DNA of 64,000 nt from contig CAVRIV010000002.1 of NCBI GenBank assembly GCA_963721335.1, positions 640,765 through 704,764 on the forward strand, read 5' to 3'. The stretch is from CAVXDY01 sp963721335 (GTDB taxonomy: Bacteria > Actinomycetota > Thermoleophilia > Miltoncostaeales > Miltoncostaeaceae). This document shows, in pieces, positions 36,671 to 44,956 of the stretch; position 1 is the first letter of the stretch; each line of letters opens with the position of its first letter. A model generated the notes under the pieces. It saw nothing but the letters and a program-made list of their open reading frames with translations, had not been told where the DNA came from and searched no databases. Position numbers and translations under genes: made by a program.

Positions 36671-37373
36671 TCGGCGAGCACCTCGGCCAGGTGGCGCGCC
36701 CGCAGCGGCACGCCCGTGCGCCGGGCGCGCCCCACGATGTGCAGCAGGCACGAGAGGTCGCAGGCCACCAGCTCGTCGGCGCCGGTCGCCGCGGCGTTCC
36801 GCGCCTTCTGCTCGCCCAGGCGGCCGGAGACCTCGGGGAAGTTGACGCTGAAGGTTCCGCCGAAGCCGCAGCAGACGTCGGTCTGCTCCATCTCGCGCAG
36901 CTCCAGCCCCCGGACGCCGGCGATCGCCGCGCGCGCGCTGGTGCGCTCCCCCAGCAGGCGCAGCATGTGGCACGAGTCGTGGTAGGTCACGGACCCGGAG
37001 CCGTGGGGGCGGGGGAGAGCCCGTGCCGCTCCAGGAACTGGGTCAGCTCCATCGTGCGGCCGGCCATCTCGCGGGCCTCGGCCTCCTCCGGCTCGCCCGC
37101 GAACAGGTCCGGATAGCCGTGGCACACCATGGCGGCGCACGAGCCGGAGGGCACCACCACCGGGTCGTCGCCGCGGAACGCCTTCAGCGCCTGCCGCGCC
37201 ACCGGGCGGGCCTGCTCGGGGTGGCCGGAGCTCCACCCGGGCTGGCCGCAGCAGGTCTGCGAGCGGGGGATCACGACCTCCACGCCCACCCGCTCGAGCA
37301 CCGTGGCGGCCGCTCGCGACACGGATGGCGCGATCGCGTCGGCGAGGCAGGTCCGCATGAGCATCGCGCGCAT
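36667..37373 (-). CDS. lutA: Lactate utilization protein A (CCG domains; frameshifted)
   Basis: The start ATG 37373 (MRAMLMRTCLADAI) is exactly six bases after a TACGAT hexamer on the minus strand. The first cysteine-rich CCG domain (QTCCGQPGWSSGH, then PSGSCAAMV) is in one frame to about 37005. The second (YHDSCHMLRLLG, then TDVCCGFGGTFSVNF and CDLSCLLH) is in another, ending at 36667. One C appears missing in neighbouring runs of five C (coding strand, near 36999-37010). Restoring it gives a normal protein of about 235 residues. LutA carries the CCG-type iron-sulfur site of the lactate-oxidising complex. Confidence 0.88.
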
Positions 37374-37379
37374 CGGGTG

Positions 37380-37385
37380 ATCGTA
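37380..37385 (-). promoter_or_regulatory. -10 hexamer TACGAT, leaderless geometry, for lutABC
   Basis: Minus-strand TACGAT, then six bases (CACCCG), then ATG 37373. It lies within the 45-base gap to the divergently transcribed ssrA. Confidence 0.5.
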
Positions 37386-37399
37386 GCCCGGCCCGGTGC

Positions 37400-37405
37400 T
37401 ACCTT
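37400..37405 (+). promoter_or_regulatory. Candidate -10 TACCTT for ssrA
   Basis: TACCTT would start transcription near 37412, seven bases before the predicted mature 5' end of tmRNA, leaving a short leader for RNase P removal. Confidence 0.4.
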
Positions 37406-37418
37406 TGACCGTGAACAC

Positions 37419-37785
37419 GGGCCCGATCCAGTTTCGACGGAGCGGTACCGCAACGGTAAGCGAGCCGCGGACCCGGTGGACCGCGTCAAAAACCGGGAAA
37501 CAATGGAGCTGCGGAGAACTCTCCCAAGCTCGCTCTCGCTGCCTAAACAGCAGTAAATGAGAGCCATCGGCCTCCCTTCGGGTCGTGAGGGAGATCACCG
37601 GTGTCAGCAAGCGACCCTGGTCCGGCGGCAGCGGCTCTCGGTCGTCGGACGAGATCACAGGAGAGCCTGGCGGGGGAGCGGTTGGTCGACGGTGACGCCC
37701 CTCGCGAGAAACTCACCGCCGACTGCGCTCGGAGAAGCTGTTGAGGGAACGCTTTCGGACGCCGGGGCAGTGCCGGCCGGGTCCA
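37419..37785 (+). ncRNA. ssrA: tmRNA (transfer-messenger RNA)
   Basis: The 5' end GGGCCCG (37419-37425) pairs with CGGGTCC (37778-37784) as a 7-bp acceptor stem with G3-U70, the alanine identity pair. The conserved ATCCAGTTTCGACGG follows the 5' strand, and GAACGCTTTCGGACG precedes the T-arm, as in other one-piece tmRNAs. The tag reading frame GGA GCT GCG ... GCC TAA (37505-37546) encodes (G)AAENSPKLALAA, ending in the protease signal LALAA. CCA is not encoded. Oddly, the T-loop between the perfect GCCGG/CCGGC stem is GGCAGTG instead of TTCRANY. It rescues stalled ribosomes together with SmpB. Confidence 0.93.
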
Positions 37786-37797
37786 CTGAGGTACGTC

Positions 37798-37834
37798 GGG
37801 AGCCGGCGTGGCAGCAGATGCCACGCCGGCTCCC
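37798..37834. terminator. Strong bidirectional hairpin between ssrA and the next gene
   Basis: A perfect 16-bp inverted repeat (GGGAGCCGGCGTGGCA and its complement) with a 5-base loop. It sits between the end of ssrA and the 3' end of the convergent secreted-protein gene, so it can end both transcripts. No long U-tract. Confidence 0.75.
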
Positions 37835-37882
37835 GCGTCGTTTCCGGGCGGCCGTCGCGCCCGGACGGCGCCGCCGAGAGGG

Positions 37883-38296
37883 TCAGGGGGTCGTCACGTG
37901 CAGGATGACCCTCGTCTTGTTCTCGGTGATGTTCCTGTAGTTGCCGTCGCCGGACGCCCTGGCGAACTCGCCGGTGCCGCCCACGATCTTCAGCGGACCG
38001 TGGTTCGAGTTCTCGGTGAAGGACGCCGTCAGCTTGATCTGGCCCCGGCCGGTCAGCTTGATGTTGATCTTGCAGACCGCCTTGTTCTGGCGGAATGTGC
38101 ACACGAGCCGGTCGGTGCCCACCTTCTTGCCGTTCTGGAGCACCTTCTCGACGATCACGAAGCCGTTCGGTGTCTGGGCCGCGCCCTGTTCGACGGTGAA
38201 GAACTGGAGGTTGGTCGTCGCGCCCGTCGCGGTGGCGGCAAGCCCGCCGCCGGCGATCAGCGCGGTCGCCGCGGTGAGCACCAGCACTCGTCTCAT
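37883..38296 (-). CDS. Small secreted allene-oxide-cyclase-barrel-like protein
   Basis: 137 residues from ATG 38296 (MRRVLVLTAATALIAGGGLA). A signal peptide with a likely cleavage after ATG-A is followed by a domain with TNLQFFTVEQ and PLKIVGGTGEFARASGDGNYR. The GGTGxFxxAxGxG pattern is characteristic of dirigent/allene oxide cyclase-like beta-barrels found in many secreted actinobacterial proteins. Two Cys (LVCTF, AVCKI) may pair. Function unknown. Fold assignment rests on this one motif and is moderate. Confidence 0.7.
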   Translation of the reverse strand: MRRVLVLTAATALIAGGGLAATATGATTNLQFFTVEQGAAQTPNGFVIVEKVLQNGKKVGTDRLVCTFRQNKAVCKINIKLTGRGQIKLTASFTENSNHGPLKIVGGTGEFARASGDGNYRNITENKTRVILHVTTP

Positions 38297-38536
38297 GGTC
38301 GGTCCCCTCGTCGCCCTGGCAGATGGGGCGCCACCCCAGCGCCCGGAGGCGATCCTCCACCAGGCCGCCCATGGCCGTAAAGCGCAGAATCTCCATCGGC
38401 CGCGAGCGGGGTCCACGGCGCTCGGCACGGCGCGACGGTCGCACGTGTCCGGAGCCCCGGCCCGGCTCGACGCGCGCCGTTCCCGCAGGGCAGACTGGGC
38501 GGGCGATTCTCCTGACGCCGAGAAAGGATGCCCCTG

Positions 38537-39023
38537 ATGACCGCGAAAGCTGACTACACCGACGAGGAGTGGGCGACCCTCACCCGTGCGCCGATCGTCG
38601 CGGGCTTCGCGATCACGCTTGCCGACCCGGGGGGGCCGATCGAGATCTCCAAGGAGAGCCTCGCGGCCATGAGGGCGGCCGGCGCTCCGCCGAGCGACGA
38701 CGAGCTCCTGGTCGCCGTCTCCCAGGCCGCGTTGGCGCAGCGGCAGTCAGCGCCACAACCCGGTGAAGGACCTCGACCTGAAGGCCGCCAGCGCCCGCCA
38801 GCAGATCGTGGACGAGCTGAAGCGGGTGAACGAGATCCTCAGCGCGAAGGCCACGCCCGAGGAGGCCGCCAGCTTTCGGGCCTGGCTGATCGAGGCGGCC
38901 CAGGAGGCCGCGAACGCTGCGAAGGAGGGCGGCTTCCTGGGGATCGGCGCCACGCGGGTGAGCGAGGGCGAGGAGGCGATGCTCTCCCAGCTCCGCGAGA
39001 TCCTCGGCGTCCAGGAGAAGTAG
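38537..39023 (+). CDS. Unknown soluble protein of about 160 residues (frameshifted)
   Basis: ATG 38537 lies nine bases after GAAAGG. The first part (DYTDEEWATLTRAPIVAGFA, then GPIEISKESLAAMRAA and SDDELLVAVSQAALA) and the second (VKDLDLKAASARQQIVDELK, then SFRAWLIEAAQEAANAAKEG, GIGATRVSEGE and LSQLREILGV) are in different frames. They join around 38745-38762, where one base seems extra. The composite is mostly helical. The second half, with an AKEGGFLGIG.RVSEGE motif, looks like a conserved family I have seen annotated only as hypothetical. No function is claimed. The sulfate-permease-like gene follows after 33 bases. Confidence 0.6.
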
Positions 39024-39056
39024 GGACTCTCTCCCTCCGGCTTCTCGGATCCGGAC

Positions 39057-40784
39057 ATGACGAGCGCGGGGCCCACGGACCCGCGGAGGTGGGCGACCCC
39101 GCCGCCCTCGGGCATCCGGCGCTACGTGCCGCTGCTCAGGTGGCTGCCGGCCTACGACCGCACGTGGCTCCGCTTCGACGTCATCGCGGGGGCGACGATC
39201 TGGGGCCTGCTCGTCCCGGAGATGATCGCCTACGCGGGGCTCGCCGGGCTTCCCCCGCAGGCCGGGCTCTACACCCTGCTGGTCACCCTCGCCGCGTACG
39301 CGATCTTCGGGACCAGCCGGCACGTCGTCGTGGCGGGCACCTCCGCCGCCGCGATCCTGGTGGCCTCGGGGGTGGCCGACCTCAACCCGTCCGGCGCCGA
39401 GGAGTACGCGACCCTGGCCGCCGGCCTGGTGCTCTTCTGCGGCGCCCTGTTCCTGGCGGCCGGGCTTCTGCGGCTCGGCTTCATCGCCCAGTTCCTGTCG
39501 CGGCCGGTGATGGAGGGGTTCGTCTTCGGGCTCGCGATCTTCGTCACCGTGAGCCAGCTGCCCAAGATCTTCGGGGTCGAGAAGAGCGGCGACGACACGA
39601 TCGAGCAGTTCGTCAACCTGCTCGGCGAGCTCGGCGACACCAGCGGGGCCACCCTGACCGTGGGAGTGCTCGCCCTCGTGCTGCTGTTCGGCGCCGACCG
39701 GCTCGCGCCCCGCCTGCCCGGCGGTCTGATCGCGCTGGTGGTCGGCATCGCGCTCAGCTGGGCGCTCGGCCTCTCCGACCACGGCGTGGCGGTCGTCGGC
39801 GAGGTTCCGAGCGGGCTGCCCTCGGTCGGGATCCCGGACATCGCCGCCTCGGACGCCTTCGCGCTGATCGCCGCCGCCGGCGGGATGGTGCTCGTGATGT
39901 TCAGCGAGTCGCTCGGGGCAGCCCAGACCTTCGCCGCCAAGCACGGCTACGAGATCGACCCCAACCAGGAGCTGATCGCCCTCGGCGTGGCCAACACAGG
40001 GTCGGCGGTCGTGGGGGGGCTCGCGGCCGGCGGCAGCCTCTCCCAGTCGGCCGTCAACGAGGGGGCCGGCGCGCGCTCGCAGGTCTCGCCGATCGTGGCG
40101 GCCGTGCTCGGCGTCATCACCGTCCTCTTCCTCACGCCGCTCTTCCAGGACCTCCCCGAGGCCGTCCTGGCGGCGCTCATCATCCACGCCGTCTCGCACC
40201 TGATGAAGGTGAGCGCGTTCCGGCGCTACTGGGCCGAGCGGCCGGCCGAGTTCTGGCTCGGTCTCGCCACCCTCGTGGGCGTCCTCACGCTCGACGTGCT
40301 TCCCGGGCTCGCGATCGGTGTGGTCGCGATGATCCTGCTCGTCGTCTACAAGGCGAGCCGGCCCCGCCTGAGCGTGCTGGGCGCGATCCCGGGGTCTCCG
40401 GGCGCCTACGGCGACGTCGGCCGCCACCCCGAGTACGCGCAGGTTCCCGGTCTCCTGGTCCTCCGCCTGGAGGCGCCCCTCTTCTACGCGAACGTGGCCC
40501 AGGTGCGCGACCGCATCAAGACGCTCGTCGGGAGCGCCGACCCGACGCCGCGCGCGGTCATCCTGGACGCGGGGGCCAACGGCGAGGACCTCGACATCAC
40601 CGCGGCGGAGGATCTGACCGCGCTGGTGCTCGAGCTCCACGCGGCGGGGGTCAACTTCGCGCTCGCCGAGGTCCGGCATTCGGTACGCGCGATCGCCCGG
40701 CGCTCCGGGCTGCTGGAGGCGCTCGGGGAGGACCACGTCTTCCACAGCATCCAGGGCGCCGTCGAGGCGTTCCGGCAGAGGTGA
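39057..40784 (+). CDS. SulP/SLC26-family anion transporter with STAS domain
   Basis: 575 residues. About 10-12 membrane helices form a UraA-like core: LVPEMIAYAGLAGLPPQAGL (SulP signature region), FGTSRHVVVAGTSAAAILV and GLAAGGSLSQSAVNEGAGA. A C-terminal cytoplasmic STAS domain begins near residue 440 (VPGLLVLRLEAPLFYANV) and contains LDAGANGEDLDITAAEDL, where the usual phosphorylatable Ser/Thr of anti-sigma antagonists is not evident. Family members move sulfate, bicarbonate or dicarboxylates; the substrate cannot be read here. Confidence 0.9.
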   Translation: MTSAGPTDPRRWATPPPSGIRRYVPLLRWLPAYDRTWLRFDVIAGATIWGLLVPEMIAYAGLAGLPPQAGLYTLLVTLAAYAIFGTSRHVVVAGTSAAAILVASGVADLNPSGAEEYATLAAGLVLFCGALFLAAGLLRLGFIAQFLSRPVMEGFVFGLAIFVTVSQLPKIFGVEKSGDDTIEQFVNLLGELGDTSGATLTVGVLALVLLFGADRLAPRLPGGLIALVVGIALSWALGLSDHGVAVVGEVPSGLPSVGIPDIAASDAFALIAAAGGMVLVMFSESLGAAQTFAAKHGYEIDPNQELIALGVANTGSAVVGGLAAGGSLSQSAVNEGAGARSQVSPIVAAVLGVITVLFLTPLFQDLPEAVLAALIIHAVSHLMKVSAFRRYWAERPAEFWLGLATLVGVLTLDVLPGLAIGVVAMILLVVYKASRPRLSVLGAIPGSPGAYGDVGRHPEYAQVPGLLVLRLEAPLFYANVAQVRDRIKTLVGSADPTPRAVILDAGANGEDLDITAAEDLTALVLELHAAGVNFALAEVRHSVRAIARRSGLLEALGEDHVFHSIQGAVEAFRQR

Positions 40785-40806
40785 GAAGGCGAGGGAACCG
40801 GCCGGG

Positions 40807-41640
40807 TCAGTGACCGAACGAGTCCGAGTCGTCCGCGGCGGACTCGCCCTGATCGAGCGCGGAGATCGCGTTCACGTCGTCGGGCGTGAGCGAGAAGTCG
40901 AAGACGGCCAGGTTCTGGGCGAGCCGCTCCGGGTTCGACGACTTCGGAATCGGGATCAGGCCCAGCTCGATGTGCCACCTCAGGACGACCTGAGCCGGGG
41001 TCCTCTCGTGGCGGGTGGCGATGGTCGCGATCGTGGGCTCGGCGAGGAGGTCGCCGCCCTTGCCGATCGGGCTCCACGACTCGGTGACGATGCCGTGCTC
41101 GGCGTGGTAGGCGCGCGGGCCCTCGCGCGTCACCCTCGGGTTGAGCTCGATCTGGTTGACGTCCGGGACCACGCCGGTCGCGTCGATGACCCTCTGGATG
41201 TGCGTGGGCTTGAAGTTGGACAGGCCGACCGCCCGCACGAGGCCCGCCTCCATCAGGTCAACGAGACCCTGGAAGGCCTCGGCATAGCGATCGAGCCAGG
41301 GGTTGGGCCAGTGGATGAGGAACAGGTCGATGTGGTCGACGCCCAGGCGGGCCGCGCTCATCTCGAAGGCGTCGCGGGCCTCACGCCGTCCGTGCCACTG
41401 CGCGTTGAGCTTCGTGGTGAGGAAAAGCTCGTCACGCGAGACCCCGCTCGCGCGCATCCCCCGGCCCACCCCGCTCTCGTTGCCGTAGGCGTGAGCCGTG
41501 TCGATCAGCCGATAGCCGAGCCCGATCGCCTCGGCCACGACCCTCTCGGCCTCCCGATCGCCCATCGGCCACGTCCCCAGCCCGAGCCGCGGGATCTGGG
41601 CTCCATGGCGCAGCGCGAGCGTCGGGGCGAGGGGGGGCAC
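40807..41640 (-). CDS. Aldo/keto reductase (AKR5-like)
   Basis: 277 residues from GTG 41640, preceded on the minus strand by GGAGA at a usable distance; the frame is open further upstream but would overlap the divergent gene. The catalytic tetrad is present: Asp and Tyr in LIDTAHAYGNE, Lys in TTKLNAQ and His in LIHWPNPW. The NADPH-binding end has IPKSSNPERLAQN. It resembles 2,5-diketo-D-gluconate reductase-type enzymes. It reduces aldehydes or ketones; the physiological substrate is unknown. Confidence 0.88.
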   Translation of the reverse strand: MPPLAPTLALRHGAQIPRLGLGTWPMGDREAERVVAEAIGLGYRLIDTAHAYGNESGVGRGMRASGVSRDELFLTTKLNAQWHGRREARDAFEMSAARLGVDHIDLFLIHWPNPWLDRYAEAFQGLVDLMEAGLVRAVGLSNFKPTHIQRVIDATGVVPDVNQIELNPRVTREGPRAYHAEHGIVTESWSPIGKGGDLLAEPTIATIATRHERTPAQVVLRWHIELGLIPIPKSSNPERLAQNLAVFDFSLTPDDVNAISALDQGESAADDSDSFGH

Positions 41641-41707
41641 GGGCAGAGCGTCTCCCAGAGCGGCGTCGGGCTCAACCTCGGCCCGTCCAACCGGGCACGA
41701 TCCGCGG

Positions 41708-41965
41708 ATGGCTGACGCTCCGCGCACATGGACGCTCCTCGGTCCGGACGGCCCGTACGACAGCCCGGTGCCGGGGACGCTCGGGGGTCACCGGCGCAGC
41801 CGGATCTACGGCCGCCTGGACTGCCCGGTCGCGCTGAGGACGATCGCGCGCGGGGGGTACGTCGCGCACCGGGTCTTCTTCGCCGACGAGGAGACCGCCG
41901 TCTCGGCCGGGTACCGGCCCTGCGGCGTCTGCATGCCGCTCGAGTACGCGCGGTGGAAGGCGTGA
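41708..41965 (+). CDS. Stand-alone Ada-type zinc-binding domain, methyl-acceptor Cys absent
   Basis: 85 residues. It matches the N-terminal zinc domain of Ada: RIYGRLDCP, then RVFFADEETAVSAGYRPCGVC. In Ada four Cys bind zinc and the first (in IYCRPSC) accepts the methyl group from phosphotriesters. Here that position is Gly (IYGRLDC), leaving three Cys of the set. So it likely binds metal or DNA but cannot act as the methyl acceptor (inference). The stop overlaps the 3-methyladenine glycosylase start by four bases, suggesting a shared alkylation-repair role. ATG 41708 lies six bases after CACGAT, a near-match to the leaderless hexamer. Confidence 0.8.
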   Translation: MADAPRTWTLLGPDGPYDSPVPGTLGGHRRSRIYGRLDCPVALRTIARGGYVAHRVFFADEETAVSAGYRPCGVCMPLEYARWKA

Positions 41966-42588
41966 GCGAGGCGCCTGACGGCCGTCCGGTCACCGGCGAG
42001 GACGGGCTCGCGCGCTGCCCGTGGGCCGCCACCGACCCGCTGAATCGCGCCTACCACGACACCGAGTGGGGCGTGCCGGTGCACGGCGAGCGTGCCCTGC
42101 TCGAGCGGATCTCGCTCGAGGCGTTCCAGTCCGGTCTCAGCTGGCTGACCATCCTCCGCAAGCGCCCGGCCTTCCGCGAGGCCTTCGCCGGGTTCGATCC
42201 GGACGCGGTCGCGGCGTTCACGGCCGGCGACGTGGAGCGCCTCATGGGCGATGCCCGGATCGTGCGCAACCGGGCCAAGATCGAGGCCGCGCGCGTCAAC
42301 GCCCGGGCGGTCGTGGCGTTGCGCCAGCACGGCGGGCTCGACCGGCTGATCTGGTCGCACCGGCCGGCCCCGGCGCCGGCCCCGCGCACCATGGCCGACC
42401 TGGCCGCGAGCACGCCGGAATCGAAGGCCCTCTCCGCCGATCTGAAGTCGCGCGGGTTCGTCTTCGTCGGGCCCACGACCGCCCACGCCCTGATGCAGGC
42501 GATCGGCCTGATCGACGACCACCTCGCCGGATGCCACCGGCGCGGGGTGCCTCAGATGCCGAGCCGGGGCATGTACGACGCCGGGTAG
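41962..42588 (+). CDS. tag: DNA-3-methyladenine glycosylase I
   Basis: 208 residues from GTG 41962, overlapping the previous stop. It removes 3-methyladenine from alkylated DNA. Family features are RCPWAA..YHDTEWGVPVHGE (zinc Cys and His, and the base-pocket region), SWLTILRKRPAFREAF, the helix-hairpin-helix-like LMGDARIVRNRAKIEA and the C-terminal zinc ligands in HLAGCHRR. The last 37 bases overlap the restored 3' end of the convergent aldo/keto reductase gene. Confidence 0.93.
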   Translation: MSEAPDGRPVTGEDGLARCPWAATDPLNRAYHDTEWGVPVHGERALLERISLEAFQSGLSWLTILRKRPAFREAFAGFDPDAVAAFTAGDVERLMGDARIVRNRAKIEAARVNARAVVALRQHGGLDRLIWSHRPAPAPAPRTMADLAASTPESKALSADLKSRGFVFVGPTTAHALMQAIGLIDDHLAGCHRRGVPQMPSRGMYDAG

Positions 42589-43504
42589 CGGTCGCCGGAG
42601 GCGGCGCCGGCCGGGGCGGCGCCGGCGATGGCCTCCAGGTCGGCCGGTGAGAGCTCGAGGGCCAGCGCGTCGAGGCTGCGCTCGACGTGGTCGGCGCGGC
42701 TGCTGCCCACCAGCGGGATCACCTCGGGCCCCTGGGCGAGCAGCCAGGCCAGGGACCAGCGTCGCCAGGCTCACGCCCTCGCGCGTCGGCGATCTCGCCG
42801 AGCGCGCGGACCACGGCCAGGTTGCGGGCCAGGTTCTCGCCCTGGAAGCGGGGCACCTCCCGGCGCCAGTCGTCGGGCGCGAGGTCGTCGGTGGTGCGGT
42901 AGCGACCGGTCAGGAGCCCGCGCGAGAGCGGGCTGTACGCCACGTAGGCGATGCCGAGCTCGCGCACCAGCGGCAGGATCTCGCCCTCGGGGTCGCGGTA
43001 GAGCAGGGAGTACTCGCTCTGCAGGGCGGCGATGGGGTGGACGGCATGGGCCCGCCGGATGGTCTCCGCACCGGCCTCCGAGAGGCCGATGTGGCGGGTC
43101 TTGCCGGCCGAGACGAGCTCGCCCATGGCCCCCACGGTCTCCTCGATCGGCACGCTCGCGTCGACGCGGTGCAGGTAGTAGACGTCCACGTGGTCCACGC
43201 CCAGACGCCCCAGGCTGGCGTCGATGGCCCTCCGCAGGCGCTCCGGAGTCCCGCCGCTCGACTTGGTGGCCAGCACCACCTCGTGCCGGCGGCCGGCGAT
43301 CGCACGGCCCACCAGCTCCTCGTTGGCCCCCTGCCCGTAGGACTCGGCCGTATCGATCAGGGTGATGCCGAGGTCGAGCGCGCGGTTGATCGCCCGCACC
43401 CCCTCCGCGTCGTCGGCGGGGCCGTAGTAGCCGGCGAAGCTCATCGCGCCGAAGCCGATGGCGCCGACGCGCGGACCGCCACGGCCGAGGGCCCGGTTCT
43501 CCAT
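42552..43504 (-). CDS. Aldo/keto reductase (AKR13-like; frameshifted near the C-terminus)
   Basis: ATG 43504 follows an AGGAGA ribosome binding site. The tetrad is intact: Asp and Tyr in LIDTAESYGQGANE, Lys in ATKSSGG and His in YYLHRVD. Near 42760-42785 the frame changes twice. Deleting one G in a GGG and one base in CTGGTCC gives RGVSLATLSLAWLLAQGPEV, then LVGSSRADHVERSLDAL and a normal AKR end (DRYPASYMPRLGI, stop at 42552-42554). So about 60 C-terminal residues are out of frame in the sequence as given. The family reduces aldehydes/ketones with NADPH; substrate unknown. Confidence 0.82.
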
Positions 43505-43650
43505 GGGTGTCTCCTGGAAGCTGATCTGGGACCGGCAGCCAGGCTACGCCGCCCCCGGCCGGCCGCGCCCCGGCAGGTCCGGCCGGGTGCGCGGGGCCGT
43601 TCGGCGGGTCGTTCTGGCACGATCGCGCCGACGATGAGGGCGGGGATCCC

Positions 43651-44889
43651 ATGAGCACGACGGTCCGGCACAGGGTGCGCGCGGTGGCCGAGGACGCCTC
43701 GGTCACGCCGCTCGAGCTCTTCTTCGACCTGGTCTTCGTCTACGCCCTCACCCAGGTCACCGCCCTGATGGCGGAGGACTCCTCGGGTGAGGGCGTCCTG
43801 CACGGGATGATCGTGCTGGCCCTCTTCTGGTGGTGCTGGGTGGGGTACTCCTGGCTCGGCAACACGGTGCAGGCCGACGAGGGGGTCACGCGGGCCACCT
43901 TCTTCTTCGTGATGGCGGTGATGTTCGTGGCCTCGCTCGCGATCCCCGAGGCCTTCGACGACCTCCCCGGAGGCCTCGACGCGCCCGTGGTCCTGGCCGT
44001 CTGCTACGCCCTCGTGCGCCTGGCGCACGTCGGCCTCTACGTGCTGGCGGCCGAGGACGACTCCGGGCTGGTGCACCAGCTCGCGTTGTTCGCGCCGGTC
44101 ATGCTCATCTCGATCTCCCTGGTGCTCGCGGGCGGGCTCGTCGGGGGGAACGGGCAGGTCGTCCTGTGGATCGCCGCGCTCGTCGTCGACTACGGCGGGA
44201 CCCAGGCGATCGGGGCGTCGGGGTGGCGGCTCCGCTCGGCCGGACACTTCGCCGAGAGGCACGGGCTGATCGTGATCGTGGCCCTCGGCGAGTCGATCGT
44301 CGCGATCGGGGTCGGCGTCGCGCACCTGCCGATCTCGACGCCGATCGTGATCGCCTCGACCCTCGGCATCGCCCTCGCGGCGGCGATGTGGTGGGCGTAC
44401 TTCGACGTCGTCGCCCGTGTGGCGGAACACGTGCTGGCCAGCGCGCGGGGAGTGCACCGCGCCCGCCTCGCCCGCGACTCCTACTCCTACCTCCACCTGC
44501 CGATGATCGCCGGCATCGTCCTCGCCGCGCTGGGGCTGAAGAAGGTCCTGGGCTACGTCGGCGGCGAGGACGGGCACGACTGGAGCTACGTCATGCACGG
44601 CCTGCCCGTGTACGCGCTGCACGGAGGCCTGGCCCTCTACCTGCTGGCGCACGTCTGCTTCCGGCTGCGGAACGTGGGCACGGTCAACCGTCAGCGGCTG
44701 TTCGTCGCGGTCCTGCTGCTGGCGCTCATCCCGCTGGGCGAGCGCATCGGTGCGCTGATGGACCTGCTGCTGGTGACCGGCCTGGCGGTCGCGTTGATCT
44801 GTTACGAGGCGCTGCTCCACGGCGACATCCGCGACCGGGTCCGCCATCACCTCGACGAGGAGCAGGGCGAGGTGCCGAGGCTGAGCTGA
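43651..44889 (+). CDS. Low temperature requirement protein A (LtrA)-like membrane protein
   Basis: 412 residues, around 10-12 membrane helices. It opens with the LtrA signature TPLELFFDLVFVYALTQVT and contains WWCWVGYSWLGNTVQADEG and ERHGLIVIVALGESIVAIG, both diagnostic of the family. LtrA was named from a Listeria mutant unable to grow at low temperature; its biochemical role is unknown. ATG 43651 was chosen as the first in-frame start, with GCGGGGA upstream. Confidence 0.9.
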   Translation: MSTTVRHRVRAVAEDASVTPLELFFDLVFVYALTQVTALMAEDSSGEGVLHGMIVLALFWWCWVGYSWLGNTVQADEGVTRATFFFVMAVMFVASLAIPEAFDDLPGGLDAPVVLAVCYALVRLAHVGLYVLAAEDDSGLVHQLALFAPVMLISISLVLAGGLVGGNGQVVLWIAALVVDYGGTQAIGASGWRLRSAGHFAERHGLIVIVALGESIVAIGVGVAHLPISTPIVIASTLGIALAAAMWWAYFDVVARVAEHVLASARGVHRARLARDSYSYLHLPMIAGIVLAALGLKKVLGYVGGEDGHDWSYVMHGLPVYALHGGLALYLLAHVCFRLRNVGTVNRQRLFVAVLLLALIPLGERIGALMDLLLVTGLAVALICYEALLHGDIRDRVRHHLDEEQGEVPRLS

Positions 44890-44956
44890 GGCGGGTTTTC
44901 CGCCCGGACGGCGCGGGGTAGGGTCGAGGCCACCGTCGCGCAAAGGAGCGTTTGCC

